From positions 1 through 51,515 of the forward strand of contig JAMLGI010000013.1 in the NCBI GenBank assembly GCA_023958085.1: 51,515 bases of DNA, written 5' to 3'. Position 1 is the stretch's first letter, and each line of letters opens with the position of its first letter. Below, one piece after another: positions 11,004-19,490 of this stretch. A program made the translations under genes and the position numbers. The notes under the pieces are model-generated. The model saw nothing but the letters and a program-made list of their open reading frames with translations. It had not been told where the DNA came from and searched no databases. This DNA is from Solirubrobacterales bacterium. GTDB lineage: Bacteria > Actinomycetota > Thermoleophilia > Solirubrobacterales > 70-9.

Positions 11004-12461
11004 TCAGCTCGAAAGGTCGAGCGGTCGGCCGTGGCACTCCCGGAACGGCCGGCCGCTGCCGCAGGTGCAGGGAGTGGTCTTGCCGCGGCGGCGATCGGCC
11101 TGCCGGTAGCGCTTGCTCATCTCGGCCGGGGGACGCTGCTTTTTCAGCAGATTGACCATCTGGCGCATCGGCCGGTCGATGTGATGGAAGAAGGCCTTGT
11201 AGCCGTCGCAGAGATAGTTGAGGCCCGGCTCGCCGTCGGCGGTGGTGATGAAACGGTCCTTGGGACAGCCGCCATGACAGGCGAAACGCACCTCGCACTC
11301 GCGACACTGCCTGGGCAGGGTGTCCCGCTTGTCGGTGCCGAAGCGGCGCTGCTCAGGGGAGGCGACCAGGTCCACCATGTGGGTCTCGTGGATGTTGCCG
11401 AGCAGGTAGTCCGGTTCGACGAAGTGATCGCAGGCGTAAAGGTCCCCGTTGTGTTCGATCGCAAGGCTGGTGCCGCAGGTCTCGCTGTGGATACAGAGGG
11501 TGGGTGGCGCCCCGTACCAGTTGGCCAGCGCGACATCGAACATCTGCACGTAGACCCGGCCGATGTCGTGGCGGATCCACTCCTCGAAGACATCGATCAG
11601 AAACCGGCCGTAGCCTTCGCCGGTGATCGAACGGCCGGTGACGTAGTGACCGTGCTGGGTGTAGAGCGGGCGGTCGCGCCAGGTGGACCAGGGGGTCTCG
11701 CCGTCCTCGGCGGCGGCCTCGACCCGCTCGACGATCGGGATGAACTGCATGTAGCCGGCCCCGAGGACATCCCGGAAGTAGCAGTACACCTCGCGACCCC
11801 GGTCGGCGTTGGCCGCGTGGACCGTGGTCAGCACGTTCCACTCGACCCCGGCCTCCTTCAGGTAGCCGAGTCCGCGCATCACCTGGTCGAAGCTGCCGGT
11901 CTGGCCGCGGGTCACCCGGTAGGTGTCGTGGATCTCCTTCGGTCCGTCGATCGAGATCCCGACCAGAAAACCGTGCTCCTTGAAGAAGGCGGCCCACTCG
12001 CCGTCCAGCCGGGTGCCGTTGGTCTGGATCGTGTGAACCGCCTTCTGGTTCGGCCGCAGATACTTCCCGACCAGCTCGATCGAACGCCGGAAGAAGTCGA
12101 GCCCCATCAGGGTCGGCTCGCCGCCCTGCCAGGCGATCATCACCTCCGGTGCGAAAGCGTGGGCCTCGATCAGCTGGCGGATGTACTCGTCCAGGGTCCG
12201 TTCGCTCATCCGGAAGCGGCTGTCCGGGTAGAGCATCTCCTTGGAGAGGAAGAAGCAGTAGTCGCAGTCCAGGTTGCACTGGGCCCCGGCCGGTTTGGCC
12301 AGGAGATGGAACGCCCTGGGGGCGTTTTCCGGCAGGATCGTCGGCCGCGGCCGCGGCCTCGGCTTCGGCTTCGGTTCCGCGGGCGTGGGCGGATCCGCTG
12401 TCGCGGCCCCGTTCCCGGGTTCTGTCGCCCGCTTGAAGAGTCCCATGCGTCCGGGCTTCAC
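11004..12461 (-). CDS. radical SAM / SPASM anaerobic sulfatase-maturating enzyme homolog with C-terminal SEC-C motif
   Basis: 485 residues from GTG 12461, whose GTGA overlaps the stop of the upstream SDR gene. Residues ~25-45 are Pro/Lys/Arg-rich. The radical SAM cluster motif is CNLDCDYCF (CX3CX2C), followed by AWQGGEPTLMG, TIQTNGT, VGISIDGP and YMQFIPIVE. SPASM-type cysteines follow: LCIHSETCG, LYACDHFVEPDYLLGNI, RQCRECEVRFACHGGCPKDRF. This order is that of anSME/AslB enzymes, which oxidise a Cys or Ser of sulfatases to formylglycine. The last 25 residues (TPCTCGSGRPFRECHG) are a SEC-C zinc motif. No sulfatase is present in the window, so the partner is elsewhere or the substrate differs. 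Confidence 0.88.
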   Translation of the reverse strand: MKPGRMGLFKRATEPGNGAATADPPTPAEPKPKPRPRPRPTILPENAPRAFHLLAKPAGAQCNLDCDYCFFLSKEMLYPDSRFRMSERTLDEYIRQLIEAHAFAPEVMIAWQGGEPTLMGLDFFRRSIELVGKYLRPNQKAVHTIQTNGTRLDGEWAAFFKEHGFLVGISIDGPKEIHDTYRVTRGQTGSFDQVMRGLGYLKEAGVEWNVLTTVHAANADRGREVYCYFRDVLGAGYMQFIPIVERVEAAAEDGETPWSTWRDRPLYTQHGHYVTGRSITGEGYGRFLIDVFEEWIRHDIGRVYVQMFDVALANWYGAPPTLCIHSETCGTSLAIEHNGDLYACDHFVEPDYLLGNIHETHMVDLVASPEQRRFGTDKRDTLPRQCRECEVRFACHGGCPKDRFITTADGEPGLNYLCDGYKAFFHHIDRPMRQMVNLLKKQRPPAEMSKRYRQADRRRGKTTPCTCGSGRPFRECHGRPLDLSS

Positions 12462-13306
12462 TCCCGTCCGCCCGCTCGCTTCTCGTATTCGCCGCGGGCC
12501 TCCCGGTCGGAGCTGAGCAGCAGATTGCGGGCCCCGAAGGCGCGCTCGATCGGATGTCGTATTCCGACCGGCAGCGCCCCGACCGGGGCGGTGATCACGG
12601 CGAGCGGCGGTACGTGAACGCTGCGGCGGGGCCGCTCGAAGGCGTCGGCAATCGCGTTCGCGACATCCTCGGGCTGAAGCTCGCCAATCAGGCGTGGTGA
12701 ACCTACCCCCGCGGCCAGTTCGGTCTGCACCACCGACGGCATGATGCAGGTGAGTTCCACCCCCGTTCCTTCCAGTTCGTCGGCCACCGATGCGGAAAGC
12801 CCGACCACCGCGTGTTTCGAGGCCGAGTAGGTGGCTCCGCCCGCCATGCCGGCCCGGCCGGCCTGCGAAGCAATGTTCACGATGTGGCCGCCGCCGCGGG
12901 GAAGCATCCGTTTCAGGGCGAGCTTGGTGCCGGTCGCCACCCCGGTCACGTTGATCCCGAGGATCCGGTCGGTCGTCTCGTCGTCCTCCTCCTCGAAACG
13001 GGAGAGTGGCATGATCCCGGCGTTGTTGACCAGTCCGTGGAGCGGGCCGAGCTCCTGCTCGACCGCGTCGAGGAAGGAACGGAAGCTTTCCCGGTCGGTC
13101 ACATCCAGAACCACGCCGATCCCGTTTCCACCGAGCTCCTCGGCCGACTCGGCGAGCAGCTCGGAATCGAGGTCCCCGATCGCCACCCGGACTCCCCGCC
13201 GGACCAGCTCCCGGGCGGTGGCCAGACCGATTCCGCGGGCCCCGCCGGTAATCGCGACCACCCGTCCGGAAAGATCAAGTGAGGCTCGGTTCATCCCCGG
13301 AAGCAT
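12458..13306 (-). CDS. short-chain dehydrogenase/reductase
   Basis: 282 residues. Classical SDR features are present: TGGARGIGLATA for the dinucleotide, an acidic beta-2 end (GDLDSE), NNAGIM, catalytic Ser in NIASQAGRAG and YSASKHAVVG (YxxxK). The C-terminal extension (PPLAVITAPVGALPVGIRHPIERAFG, then a charged tail) is like SDRs acting on lipids or steroids, but the substrate is unknown. The acidic residue after beta-2 favours NAD(H) over NADP(H). TACACT ends 6 nt before ATG 13306, suggesting a leaderless transcript. The stop overlaps the GTG of the radical SAM gene, so the two are translationally coupled. Confidence 0.9.
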   Translation of the reverse strand: MLPGMNRASLDLSGRVVAITGGARGIGLATARELVRRGVRVAIGDLDSELLAESAEELGGNGIGVVLDVTDRESFRSFLDAVEQELGPLHGLVNNAGIMPLSRFEEEDDETTDRILGINVTGVATGTKLALKRMLPRGGGHIVNIASQAGRAGMAGGATYSASKHAVVGLSASVADELEGTGVELTCIMPSVVQTELAAGVGSPRLIGELQPEDVANAIADAFERPRRSVHVPPLAVITAPVGALPVGIRHPIERAFGARNLLLSSDREARGEYEKRAGGRE

Positions 13307-13312
13307 GGAACA

Positions 13313-13318
13313 AGTGTA
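13313..13318 (-). promoter_or_regulatory. -10-like TACACT, 6 nt before ATG 13306
   Basis: TACACT plus six bases to the SDR start. No -35 is recognisable in the GC-rich upstream sequence. Confidence 0.4.
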
Positions 13319-13372
13319 CGGGGCGCCGGGACGGGCGCCGAGCGGCCGCAGCGGTCCCTATCGTCCAGTCCG

Positions 13373-14605
13373 GTGAACTCGACCTCGCTGCTCACACCGC
13401 TCCGGAACCCGGTCTACCGGCGGCTGTTCACCGCCCAGGTGATCGGGCTGGTCGGCAGCGGGTTGACCACGGTGGCGCTCGGACTGCTCGCCTTCGAGCT
13501 CGCAGGCGGCAATGCCGGCGAGGTGCTCGGAGTCGTGCTGGCCCTGAAGGTTCTGACCTACGTCCTGGTTTCCCCGGTGGTCGCCGCCTGGGGGGCCAAC
13601 ATTCCCCGCAAGCGGCTGCTGGTCGCGATGGACCTGATCCGGGCCCTGGCGATCGGTTCGGTCGTCTTCGTCGATCAGGTCTGGCAGATCTACGCCCTGA
13701 TCGTGATCGTGAGCGCCGCCTCGGCCAGCTTCACCCCGGCCTTCCAGGCCCTGATCCCGGACATCTTCGAGGACGTTGACAGCTACACCCAGGCGCTCTC
13801 GGTTCACCGGATCGCGTACGAGATCGAGTCGGTGTTCAGTCCGCTCCTGGCCGGGGTCGCGCTCGTCGTGGTCAGCTACTCGGCGCTTTTCGCGGTGAAC
13901 TCGCTGGCCTTCCTGGTTTCCGCCTCGCTGATTCTGGCCACCGCGGTTCCACCGCTCAGAAACCGGGAGATCGAAGCCCGTTCGATCGCCGCAATCAACC
14001 GTGGAATCAGGCATTTCTTCTCGGTTCCCCGGCTGCGCGGCCTGTTCGCCCTCGACTGGGCGGTCGCCGCCGCGGGGGCGATGGTGATCATCAACACGGT
14101 CGTCTTCGTCAAGGGCGAGTTCGGACTCGGGGCCTCCGAGGTGGCCTGGGCGCTGGGTGCCTTCGGGGCCGGTTCAATGCTGGTGGCCCTGGTCCTGCCG
14201 CGGGTTTTCGACCGGGTCAGGGACCGCACGGTGATGATTCTCGGCGGGGCTGCGCTGGCGGTCTCGATGGCACTCACCTGGCTTTTCGTCGGCTCGTTTG
14301 CCGCCCTGGTCGGTCCCTGGATCCTGGCCGGTGCCGGCACCTCGATGGTGCTCACATCCTCCGGTCGGTTGATTCAGCGCAGCGGCGACTCGGCCGAGCG
14401 GCCTGCCCTGTTCGCGGCCCAGTTCTCGCTCTCCCATTTCTGCTGGCTTTTCACCTACCCGATTGCCGGGTTCGCCGGCGGGGCACTCGGCCTGCCCGCC
14501 GCCGCGGCGATCCTGGGGGTCGTCGCGGTCCTCGGCACGCTCGCCGCGATGTTGCTTTGGCGGGACCGGCCGGCCGCGGAACCGGTTGGACAGACCGGGT
14601 CGTGA
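13373..14605 (+). CDS. MFS transporter (enterobactin exporter/multidrug-like)
   Basis: 410 residues with about 12 hydrophobic segments, starting at GTG 13373. The early part (LRNPVYRRLFTAQVIGLVGSGLTTVALGLLAFEL) and the loop-2/3 signature (AAWGANIPRKRLLVAMDLIRA) match MFS exporters of the EntS/MFS_3 type. A second-half RLR/D loop (LPRVFDRVRDRTVMILGG) is present. The substrate is not predictable from sequence. TATCGT lies 8 nt upstream of the start. It is divergent from the SDR gene, with 66 bp between the two starts. Confidence 0.88.
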   Translation: MNSTSLLTPLRNPVYRRLFTAQVIGLVGSGLTTVALGLLAFELAGGNAGEVLGVVLALKVLTYVLVSPVVAAWGANIPRKRLLVAMDLIRALAIGSVVFVDQVWQIYALIVIVSAASASFTPAFQALIPDIFEDVDSYTQALSVHRIAYEIESVFSPLLAGVALVVVSYSALFAVNSLAFLVSASLILATAVPPLRNREIEARSIAAINRGIRHFFSVPRLRGLFALDWAVAAAGAMVIINTVVFVKGEFGLGASEVAWALGAFGAGSMLVALVLPRVFDRVRDRTVMILGGAALAVSMALTWLFVGSFAALVGPWILAGAGTSMVLTSSGRLIQRSGDSAERPALFAAQFSLSHFCWLFTYPIAGFAGGALGLPAAAAILGVVAVLGTLAAMLLWRDRPAAEPVGQTGS

Positions 14606-14629
14606 CCGGATCCGGCCCGGAACCGGAGT

Positions 14630-14944
14630 TCAGAGCAGCCGTCCCGGGATCTCCGGGAGAAATACCTTGCCGGACCGGTCGATCCCGAGGAACCGGTTGG
14701 TGATCAGCCGGGAGATCCGGGCGTGAACAAGGTCGGGATTGAGGAAGGCGCAGGAGCCCGGTTCCGGCAGTGGGACGTTGAGCGAAGGCCCGGGGCCGTA
14801 TCTGCCGGAGAGGAGCAATCCGGCGATCAGATCCGGGGTGGCCCGGGGCCCGGGGGGCCGGTTCAGGTCGAGCACCGCCAGCAGGATCATCTGGTCAACC
14901 CGGGCGGCGGTGGTGCTGGAGATGGGGCGGGTGTCGGTCGGCAT
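14630..14944 (-). CDS. small hypothetical protein, winged-helix-like
   Basis: 104 residues. The pattern VDQMILLAVLDLN...TPDLIAGLLL...PDLVHARISRLITNRFLGIDRSGKVFLPEIPGRLL looks like a small winged-helix or ArsR-type fold: a helix pair, a recognition-like helix, then a two-strand wing. I do not recognise a named family. It is divergent from the glycosyltransferase operon at 15040 and could regulate it, but that is only inferred from position. Confidence 0.5.
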   Translation of the reverse strand: MPTDTRPISSTTAARVDQMILLAVLDLNRPPGPRATPDLIAGLLLSGRYGPGPSLNVPLPEPGSCAFLNPDLVHARISRLITNRFLGIDRSGKVFLPEIPGRLL

Positions 14945-15039
14945 CGGCCTCGCTTCGTATCTTGGGGACAGGGGGGATGTCGCCAGTCCCGGCCGATTTC
15001 TGACATCGATCGGCGGGTTCGGCGGATAGGGTGGAACCG

Positions 15040-16149
15040 ATGAGGATCCTGTACGGGGTGAACGGCGAGGGGATGGGGCATGCGACCCGTTCCGAGGTGG
15101 TGATCGAGTCGCTGCTGACCGACCATGAGGTGAGGATCATGGCCTCCGGGGCCGCCTACCGGTATCTCGACGGGGTGTTCGATCATGTTTCGGAAATCGT
15201 CGGTCCCTCCTTTGCCATGAAGGACGGGGAGATTCAGCCCTGGCAGTCGGTGACCGGGTCGATCCTCACCGCCTGGCGCGAAACGCCGGAGAGCTTCCGT
15301 AACTGGGCGGCGGCGATCCGGGAGTGGCGACCGGACGTGGCGGTATCGGACTTCGAACCCTTGACCGGACTCTACGCCCGCGGGTCGAGAACCCCGCTGG
15401 TCTGCGTCGACAACATCCACATGGTGGATCGCTGCGCCCACAGTCCCGAGATCGTCCGCGGCGGGATGGAGGATGCCGCGGTCGCCAGGGCGGTCATCAA
15501 GGGCATGGGTCTGGTCGCCGGCGACTACGTGATCCCGACCTTCTTCTATCCGGAGGTGATCAAGGGCCGTACCAGGCTGGTACCGCCGATCCTCCGGCCG
15601 GCGATCATCGAAGCCGAACCGGCTCGGGGCGAACATCTCGTGGTCTATTCGGGAGGCAGCACCGAACTGATCGACACCCTCAGGGACAGCCCCCTGCCAT
15701 GCCGGGTCTACGGGATGAGGGACGGGGACGAGGTCGGCACCACCGACGGGGCGATCGAGTATCGCCCCCGTTCAATCGACGGATTTCTCGAGGATCTGGT
15801 CGGCTCCCGTGGTGTGGTCACCGGCGGCGGGTTTTCGCTCCTCAGCGAGGCGGTGTATCTCGGCAAACCGGTGCTCTCGGTTCCGCTCAAGGGCCAGTTC
15901 GAGCAGCTGATGAACGCGCGGTATCTCGAGCAGGAGGGCTTCGGAGCCTGTGCGACCCGGGTCGACCGAGCCGCCCTGGAGGACTTTCTTGAAGATCTGG
16001 ACCGGAACCACGAACGGCTGGAGGGCTACCAACAGGATGGAAACCGGGAGGCGATCAGGGTGATCACGGAAACGATCGAGGCCGCGGGTGAGGACAGCCG
16101 GCGCGAAAGGGCCAAGGCTCGGCGTGCCGCGAAGAAGGTGCCGAAATGA
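15040..16149 (+). CDS. GT-B glycosyltransferase (GT28/MurG-like family)
   Basis: 369 residues from ATG 15040; GTG 15031 is in frame, but TAGGGT sits 7 nt before the ATG and homologs begin at MRILYGVNGEGMGHATR. This glycine-rich N-terminus and the C-terminal nucleotide-sugar pocket (LEDLVGSRGVVTGGGFSLLSEAVYLGKPVLSVPLKGQFEQLMNA) are typical of GT28-type enzymes of the MJ1255/VC2487 group. The acceptor is unknown. ATGA overlap with the next gene and its deacetylase product suggest cell-envelope glycan synthesis and trimming. Confidence 0.87.
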   Translation: MRILYGVNGEGMGHATRSEVVIESLLTDHEVRIMASGAAYRYLDGVFDHVSEIVGPSFAMKDGEIQPWQSVTGSILTAWRETPESFRNWAAAIREWRPDVAVSDFEPLTGLYARGSRTPLVCVDNIHMVDRCAHSPEIVRGGMEDAAVARAVIKGMGLVAGDYVIPTFFYPEVIKGRTRLVPPILRPAIIEAEPARGEHLVVYSGGSTELIDTLRDSPLPCRVYGMRDGDEVGTTDGAIEYRPRSIDGFLEDLVGSRGVVTGGGFSLLSEAVYLGKPVLSVPLKGQFEQLMNARYLEQEGFGACATRVDRAALEDFLEDLDRNHERLEGYQQDGNREAIRVITETIEAAGEDSRRERAKARRAAKKVPK

Positions 16150-16883
16150 ACCGGAAAGCAGCCGGAGCGGTTGCCGCCGGGGCGGCCACCGTCGCGGCCG
16201 GGGTCGCGATCTTCCAGGGCCAGTATCCGACCGCCCAGCTCTACGGGGAGACCGTTCACCGTGAACCGGGGGCGGGAAAGCGGCTCTGCCTGACCTACGA
16301 CGACGGACCGAATCCGCATGACACCCCGATTCTGCTCGATCTGCTTGATCGCCACGATGCCAAGGCGACCTTCTTCCTGATCGGAATGTGGGCGCAGCGG
16401 GAGCCGGCGCTGATCCGGGAGATCGTCGCCCGAGGTCACGCGATCGGCAATCACACATTCACCCATCCGACCATGCCGGCCCACTCCTCCGGGCGGATCC
16501 GGGAGGAGCTCAGGCGCTGTCGGGAGGCGGTGGTGGCTTCCGGGGAAGACTTTGCCGAGATCGAAGGCATGGCCCTGATGCGCCCGCCGTACGGCCGCCG
16601 GCGTCCGGGCACCCTGCGGACCATGAGGGAGGAAGGCTACGTGCCGATCACCTGGTCGATCACCGGCTACGACTGGCGGTCCCGGATCACGGCGGAAAAG
16701 ATCACCTCGAACTGCCTGAAGGCGGGGGAGGGGGACATCATCCTGCTCCACGACGGCTCGAACGAGGAACCGGCCGCCGATCGCAGCCGCTCGATCGAGG
16801 CGACCCGGAACATCCTCGAGCACTACCGGCCGCAGGGATACGAGTTCGTGACGGTGCCGGATCTGGTCGCTGCCGCGCGCTGA
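16146..16883 (+). CDS. polysaccharide deacetylase (NodB domain)
   Basis: 245 residues, ATG 16146 overlapping the previous stop by 4 nt. A short N-terminal hydrophobic anchor (GAVAAGAATVAAGVAIFQ) is followed by a NodB domain: motif 1 TYDDGPN with catalytic and metal Asp, motif 2 HTFTHPT (HxxxH), motif 3 RPPYGRRR, motif 4 YDWRSR and motif 5 DIILLHDG. It should remove N- or O-acetyl groups from an extracytoplasmic or lipid-linked glycan. It is the middle gene of the three-gene envelope operon. Confidence 0.92.
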   Translation: MNRKAAGAVAAGAATVAAGVAIFQGQYPTAQLYGETVHREPGAGKRLCLTYDDGPNPHDTPILLDLLDRHDAKATFFLIGMWAQREPALIREIVARGHAIGNHTFTHPTMPAHSSGRIREELRRCREAVVASGEDFAEIEGMALMRPPYGRRRPGTLRTMREEGYVPITWSITGYDWRSRITAEKITSNCLKAGEGDIILLHDGSNEEPAADRSRSIEATRNILEHYRPQGYEFVTVPDLVAAAR

Positions 16884-17575
16884 TGTTCGACGACCTGAAC
16901 ATCACCCTCACCGTCCTGCTGTTCCTCTGGTGTTTCGGGCTCGGGGCGATCGAGATCGAGATCGAGGGAGGCTACGGCTGGGCCGAACGGCTACCCACCT
17001 GGTATCTGAAGCGAGGCCGTACCGGACGGATCTACGGCTGGTTCATGGGCCACCGGCCCCTGACCGGCTACCACGTTTACGCGTTCACGATCCCGCTGGT
17101 GATCCTCCACCTGCCGTTCGGGATGGGAGTCGAGTGGTCGGTTTCGGCGGAACTGGTGACCATCGGCCGCTACTTCCTGCTGGCGGTGATCTGGGACTAC
17201 TGCTGGTTCGTGCTCAACCCGGCCTACACGGTGAAGCGGTTCCACCGGGGCAACGTGTGGTGGTTCGAGGTTCCGTGGATCTGGCGATTTCCGCTGGACT
17301 ACTACGCCGGTGTTCTGGTTTCGATCGTCCTGGCCGGTCTGGCTGCCTGGTCCGCCGCCGCGGGCGGACCCCTGTTCGAGCATCTCTGGCTGGTCGCCGG
17401 ACTGATCCTGCTGACCGGACTGACCGTGATCCTCGCCCCGCTCTACCACCGCTGGTACCGCCACATGCGCCGGGCGGACGCGGACGACCGCGCAATCACC
17501 GAAAAGTACGGCCCGCCGGCCCCGGAGGAGGTCTGGTCGGGCGGGATCCCGGACCTGCCCCCACTGGAACGGTAG
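16883..17575 (+). CDS. integral membrane protein of unknown function
   Basis: 230 residues from ATG 16883 (TGATG overlap with the deacetylase stop). About six hydrophobic segments: TLTVLLFLWCFGLGAI, YHVYAFTIPLVILHLPFG, LVTIGRYFLLAVIWDYCWFVLNP, YYAGVLVSIVLAGLAAW, LFEHLWLVAGLILLTGLTVILAP. The C-terminus is a charged soluble tail (RADADDRAITEKYGPPAP). I recognise no named family. The last ~275 bases of the gene are duplicated 2.2 kb downstream, at 19491. Conserved aromatic-rich WDYCWFVLNPAYTVKRF may face a lipid or glycan substrate, but this is a guess. Confidence 0.82.
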   Translation: MFDDLNITLTVLLFLWCFGLGAIEIEIEGGYGWAERLPTWYLKRGRTGRIYGWFMGHRPLTGYHVYAFTIPLVILHLPFGMGVEWSVSAELVTIGRYFLLAVIWDYCWFVLNPAYTVKRFHRGNVWWFEVPWIWRFPLDYYAGVLVSIVLAGLAAWSAAAGGPLFEHLWLVAGLILLTGLTVILAPLYHRWYRHMRRADADDRAITEKYGPPAPEEVWSGGIPDLPPLER

Positions 17576-17668
17576 CGCCCAAAGGGGTAAAGGATCCGAA
17601 AAGCGCGGGCGGCCCTCTAGCGCGAGCCGGGGTCAGGGCCAATCCGGAGATTGAAGTGAACGCCGCCG
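17299..17668 (+). repeat. 370-bp direct repeat, copy 1 (3' end of membrane-protein gene plus downstream DNA)
   Basis: Bases 17299-17668 reappear at 19491-19859 with roughly 14 differences and one 1-nt gap, about 96% identity by eye. The repeat begins inside the membrane-protein gene (YYAGVLV...) and runs ~93 bp past its stop, ending in CGCCGCCG. Copy 1 keeps the intact reading frame. The interval between the copies contains only hipBA and its promoter. Confidence 0.92.
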
Positions 17669-17710
17669 ACCACGCCCGGTAGCCCAGCCCCGGATAAGTA
17701 GAGGTGGAAA

Positions 17711-17730
17711 GCCGTCAAAAAAGACGGTTT
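17711..17730 (+). terminator. short hairpin downstream of the envelope operon
   Basis: GCCGTC-AAAAAA-GACGGT followed by TT. A 5-6 bp stem with an A6 loop lies between the repeat copy and the hipBA promoter. It could be a weak terminator for the envelope operon or part of hipBA control; the T-tract is short. Confidence 0.35.
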
Positions 17731-17742
17731 AGGGGCTATCCA

Positions 17743-17772
17743 TTCAGTTAAACGTCAAATGTGACGGATAAT
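17743..17772 (+). promoter_or_regulatory. hipBA promoter with a 14-bp palindrome in the spacer (candidate HipB operator)
   Basis: GATAAT at 17767-17772 is a good -10; TTCAGT at 17743-17748 is a weak -35 with an 18-bp spacer. A perfect inverted repeat CGTCA-AATG-TGACG (17753-17766) fills the spacer, where repressor binding would block polymerase. TATCC (17737-17741) and GGATA (17766-17770) echo the half-sites of the E. coli HipB operator, but their spacing (24 nt) differs from the E. coli one (8 nt). Confidence 0.5.
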
Positions 17773-17807
17773 ACTTATCTAAACAACGATGGTGGTAGGA
17801 TCCGCCA

Positions 17808-18104
17808 ATGGCGATCCGCCCGGACATGAGCGACCACGCCATCCTGCGCGAGATCGGCGATCGGATCAAGGACCATCGGCTCGAACAGGATGTGAGCCAG
17901 CGTGGCCTGGCCGGAAAGGCAGGGGTTTCCCTCAGCACCCTGGAGCGAGTGGAAGCGGGAGCGGGGTCGAGCATGGTCTCGGTCGTGCGGATCCTGCGTG
18001 CACTCGGCCTCGCCGGCAATCTGGATGAGCTTGTTCCGGAACCGCTGCCATCCCCGCTGGCCAGGCTCAAGGCCAGCGGCAGGAAACGGCAGAGGGCTTC
18101 CTGA
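17808..18104 (+). CDS. hipB: HipB-type XRE antitoxin/repressor
   Basis: 98 residues from ATG 17808; ATG 17826 is an alternative. A helix-turn-helix of the Cro/XRE type spans residues ~13-70: IGDRIKDHRLEQDVSQRGLAGKAGVSLSTLERVEAG, then SSMVSVVRILRALGLAGNLDELVPE. A basic tail (LKASGRKRQRAS) follows. As in other hipBA pairs it should bind the operator and inhibit HipA. The local DNA upstream is AT-richer than the surroundings. It overlaps hipA by TGATG. Confidence 0.9.
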   Translation: MAIRPDMSDHAILREIGDRIKDHRLEQDVSQRGLAGKAGVSLSTLERVEAGAGSSMVSVVRILRALGLAGNLDELVPEPLPSPLARLKASGRKRQRAS

Positions 18105-19390
18105 TGAACCTGGTTCAGGTCAAGATCTGGAACTTTGACGTCGGAACCCTTTTGGTGGAGGGTGACCGTTCGATCTTCCAGTACGAGCCGGATTTCGTGT
18201 CGCGCGGGTTGGAACTTTCACCGTTGATGATGCCGCTGACCAAGACTCCCCGGTCATTCCGGGTGCCGGACCATTTTCGAACTCTGCCCGGGCTGCTTGC
18301 GGACTCGCTCCCGGATCGCTTCGGCAACGCCCTGATCGACGCCTGGATTGCCAGCCGGGGTATCAGTCGCGCTGATTTCACCCCTGCCGATCGACTCAGC
18401 TATGTAGGTAGCCGCGGCATGGGCGCACTCGAGTTCAAGCCGGCGAACCATCCCGGATCGGGCAGACGTGATCACGCCATTGACCTGGGGACGATGGTCG
18501 AACTTGCCGGGCTTGCCCTCAACCAGCGGGAGGCCTTTGTGACCGATATCCAGGGTTCGAAGGAGCAGGCGGTAAAGGACATCCTCAGCATCGGTACCTC
18601 GGCCGGCGGGGCTCGGGCAAAAGCCGTGATCGCCTTCAACGAAAAGACCGGCCAGATCAGGTCCGGGCAGATCGATGCCGGACCCGACTTCGAGCAGTAC
18701 CTGCTGAAGCTCGACGGGGTGAGCGAATCGAGCCGTGAGAGCCTGGGTGAGGGACAGGGTTTCGGGCGGATCGAGTACGCGTATCACCTGATGGCCCTTG
18801 AGGCCGGGGTCGAGATGACCCCTTCCCGTCTGCTGGAGGAGGGCGGACGAGCTCATTTCATGACCCGACGGTTCGATCGAAGTGCCGAGGGCAAGCTTCA
18901 CATACAGACGCTGTCCGCCCTGGAACACCTCGATTTCAACCTTTCCTACCACTGGGAGGGTGCGTTCACCGCGGCCAGAAGCCTGAACCTGTCTCCCGGT
19001 GACCTGGAACAGATGTTCCTCAGGGCAATGTTCAATGCCGCTTTCCGGAACCAGGACGACCATGTGAAAAACATGAGCTTCATCATGGATCGAGATGGCA
19101 CCTGGAGTCTCGCACCGGCCTACGACCTGATTTACGCGCATAACCCTGAGGGCAGGTTCACCCGCACCCACCAGATGAGCGTGAACGGTGAGCGGGACGG
19201 TCCCGACTTCGATGACTTCAGGGAGATGGCCAAGACGGTCTCGCTCGATCGCGGGATCGCCACCCGTTCACTCGAACGGATTCGGGCGGCGGCGGCTAAA
19301 TGGCCGCAGTTCGCAGAAGAAGCCGGAATCGACGAGAGCATCACCCGGCGGATCGAGGCGGAATTCCGGAGCCTTCGGGCCGGCAACTGA
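18104..19390 (+). CDS. hipA: HipA-type serine/threonine kinase toxin
   Basis: 428 residues, near the E. coli HipA length. The N-terminal subdomain (VKIWNFDVGTLLVEG, LPGLLADSLPDRFGN) and the HipA core are recognisable: GTSAGGARAKAVIAF, YLLKLDG, RIEYAYHLMALEAG, HFMTRRFDR, then the catalytic/Mg stretch FRNQDDHVKNMSF and LAPAYDLIY. HipA-type kinases phosphorylate glutamyl-tRNA synthetase in E. coli, causing dormancy; the target here is not shown. All catalytic residues I can place are present. The gene lies between two copies of a host-derived direct repeat, so the pair probably arrived as an insertion. Confidence 0.93.
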   Translation: MNLVQVKIWNFDVGTLLVEGDRSIFQYEPDFVSRGLELSPLMMPLTKTPRSFRVPDHFRTLPGLLADSLPDRFGNALIDAWIASRGISRADFTPADRLSYVGSRGMGALEFKPANHPGSGRRDHAIDLGTMVELAGLALNQREAFVTDIQGSKEQAVKDILSIGTSAGGARAKAVIAFNEKTGQIRSGQIDAGPDFEQYLLKLDGVSESSRESLGEGQGFGRIEYAYHLMALEAGVEMTPSRLLEEGGRAHFMTRRFDRSAEGKLHIQTLSALEHLDFNLSYHWEGAFTAARSLNLSPGDLEQMFLRAMFNAAFRNQDDHVKNMSFIMDRDGTWSLAPAYDLIYAHNPEGRFTRTHQMSVNGERDGPDFDDFREMAKTVSLDRGIATRSLERIRAAAAKWPQFAEEAGIDESITRRIEAEFRSLRAGN

Positions 19391-19490
19391 GCGACAAGGC
19401 TGGAAGCCGAGATCCGCGATATCAGCGGACAGCACTGAAAGATCGGATCTCGCGGAGCTGTGCGGGACCCGTGGGCCTGGCACCGGCGCG

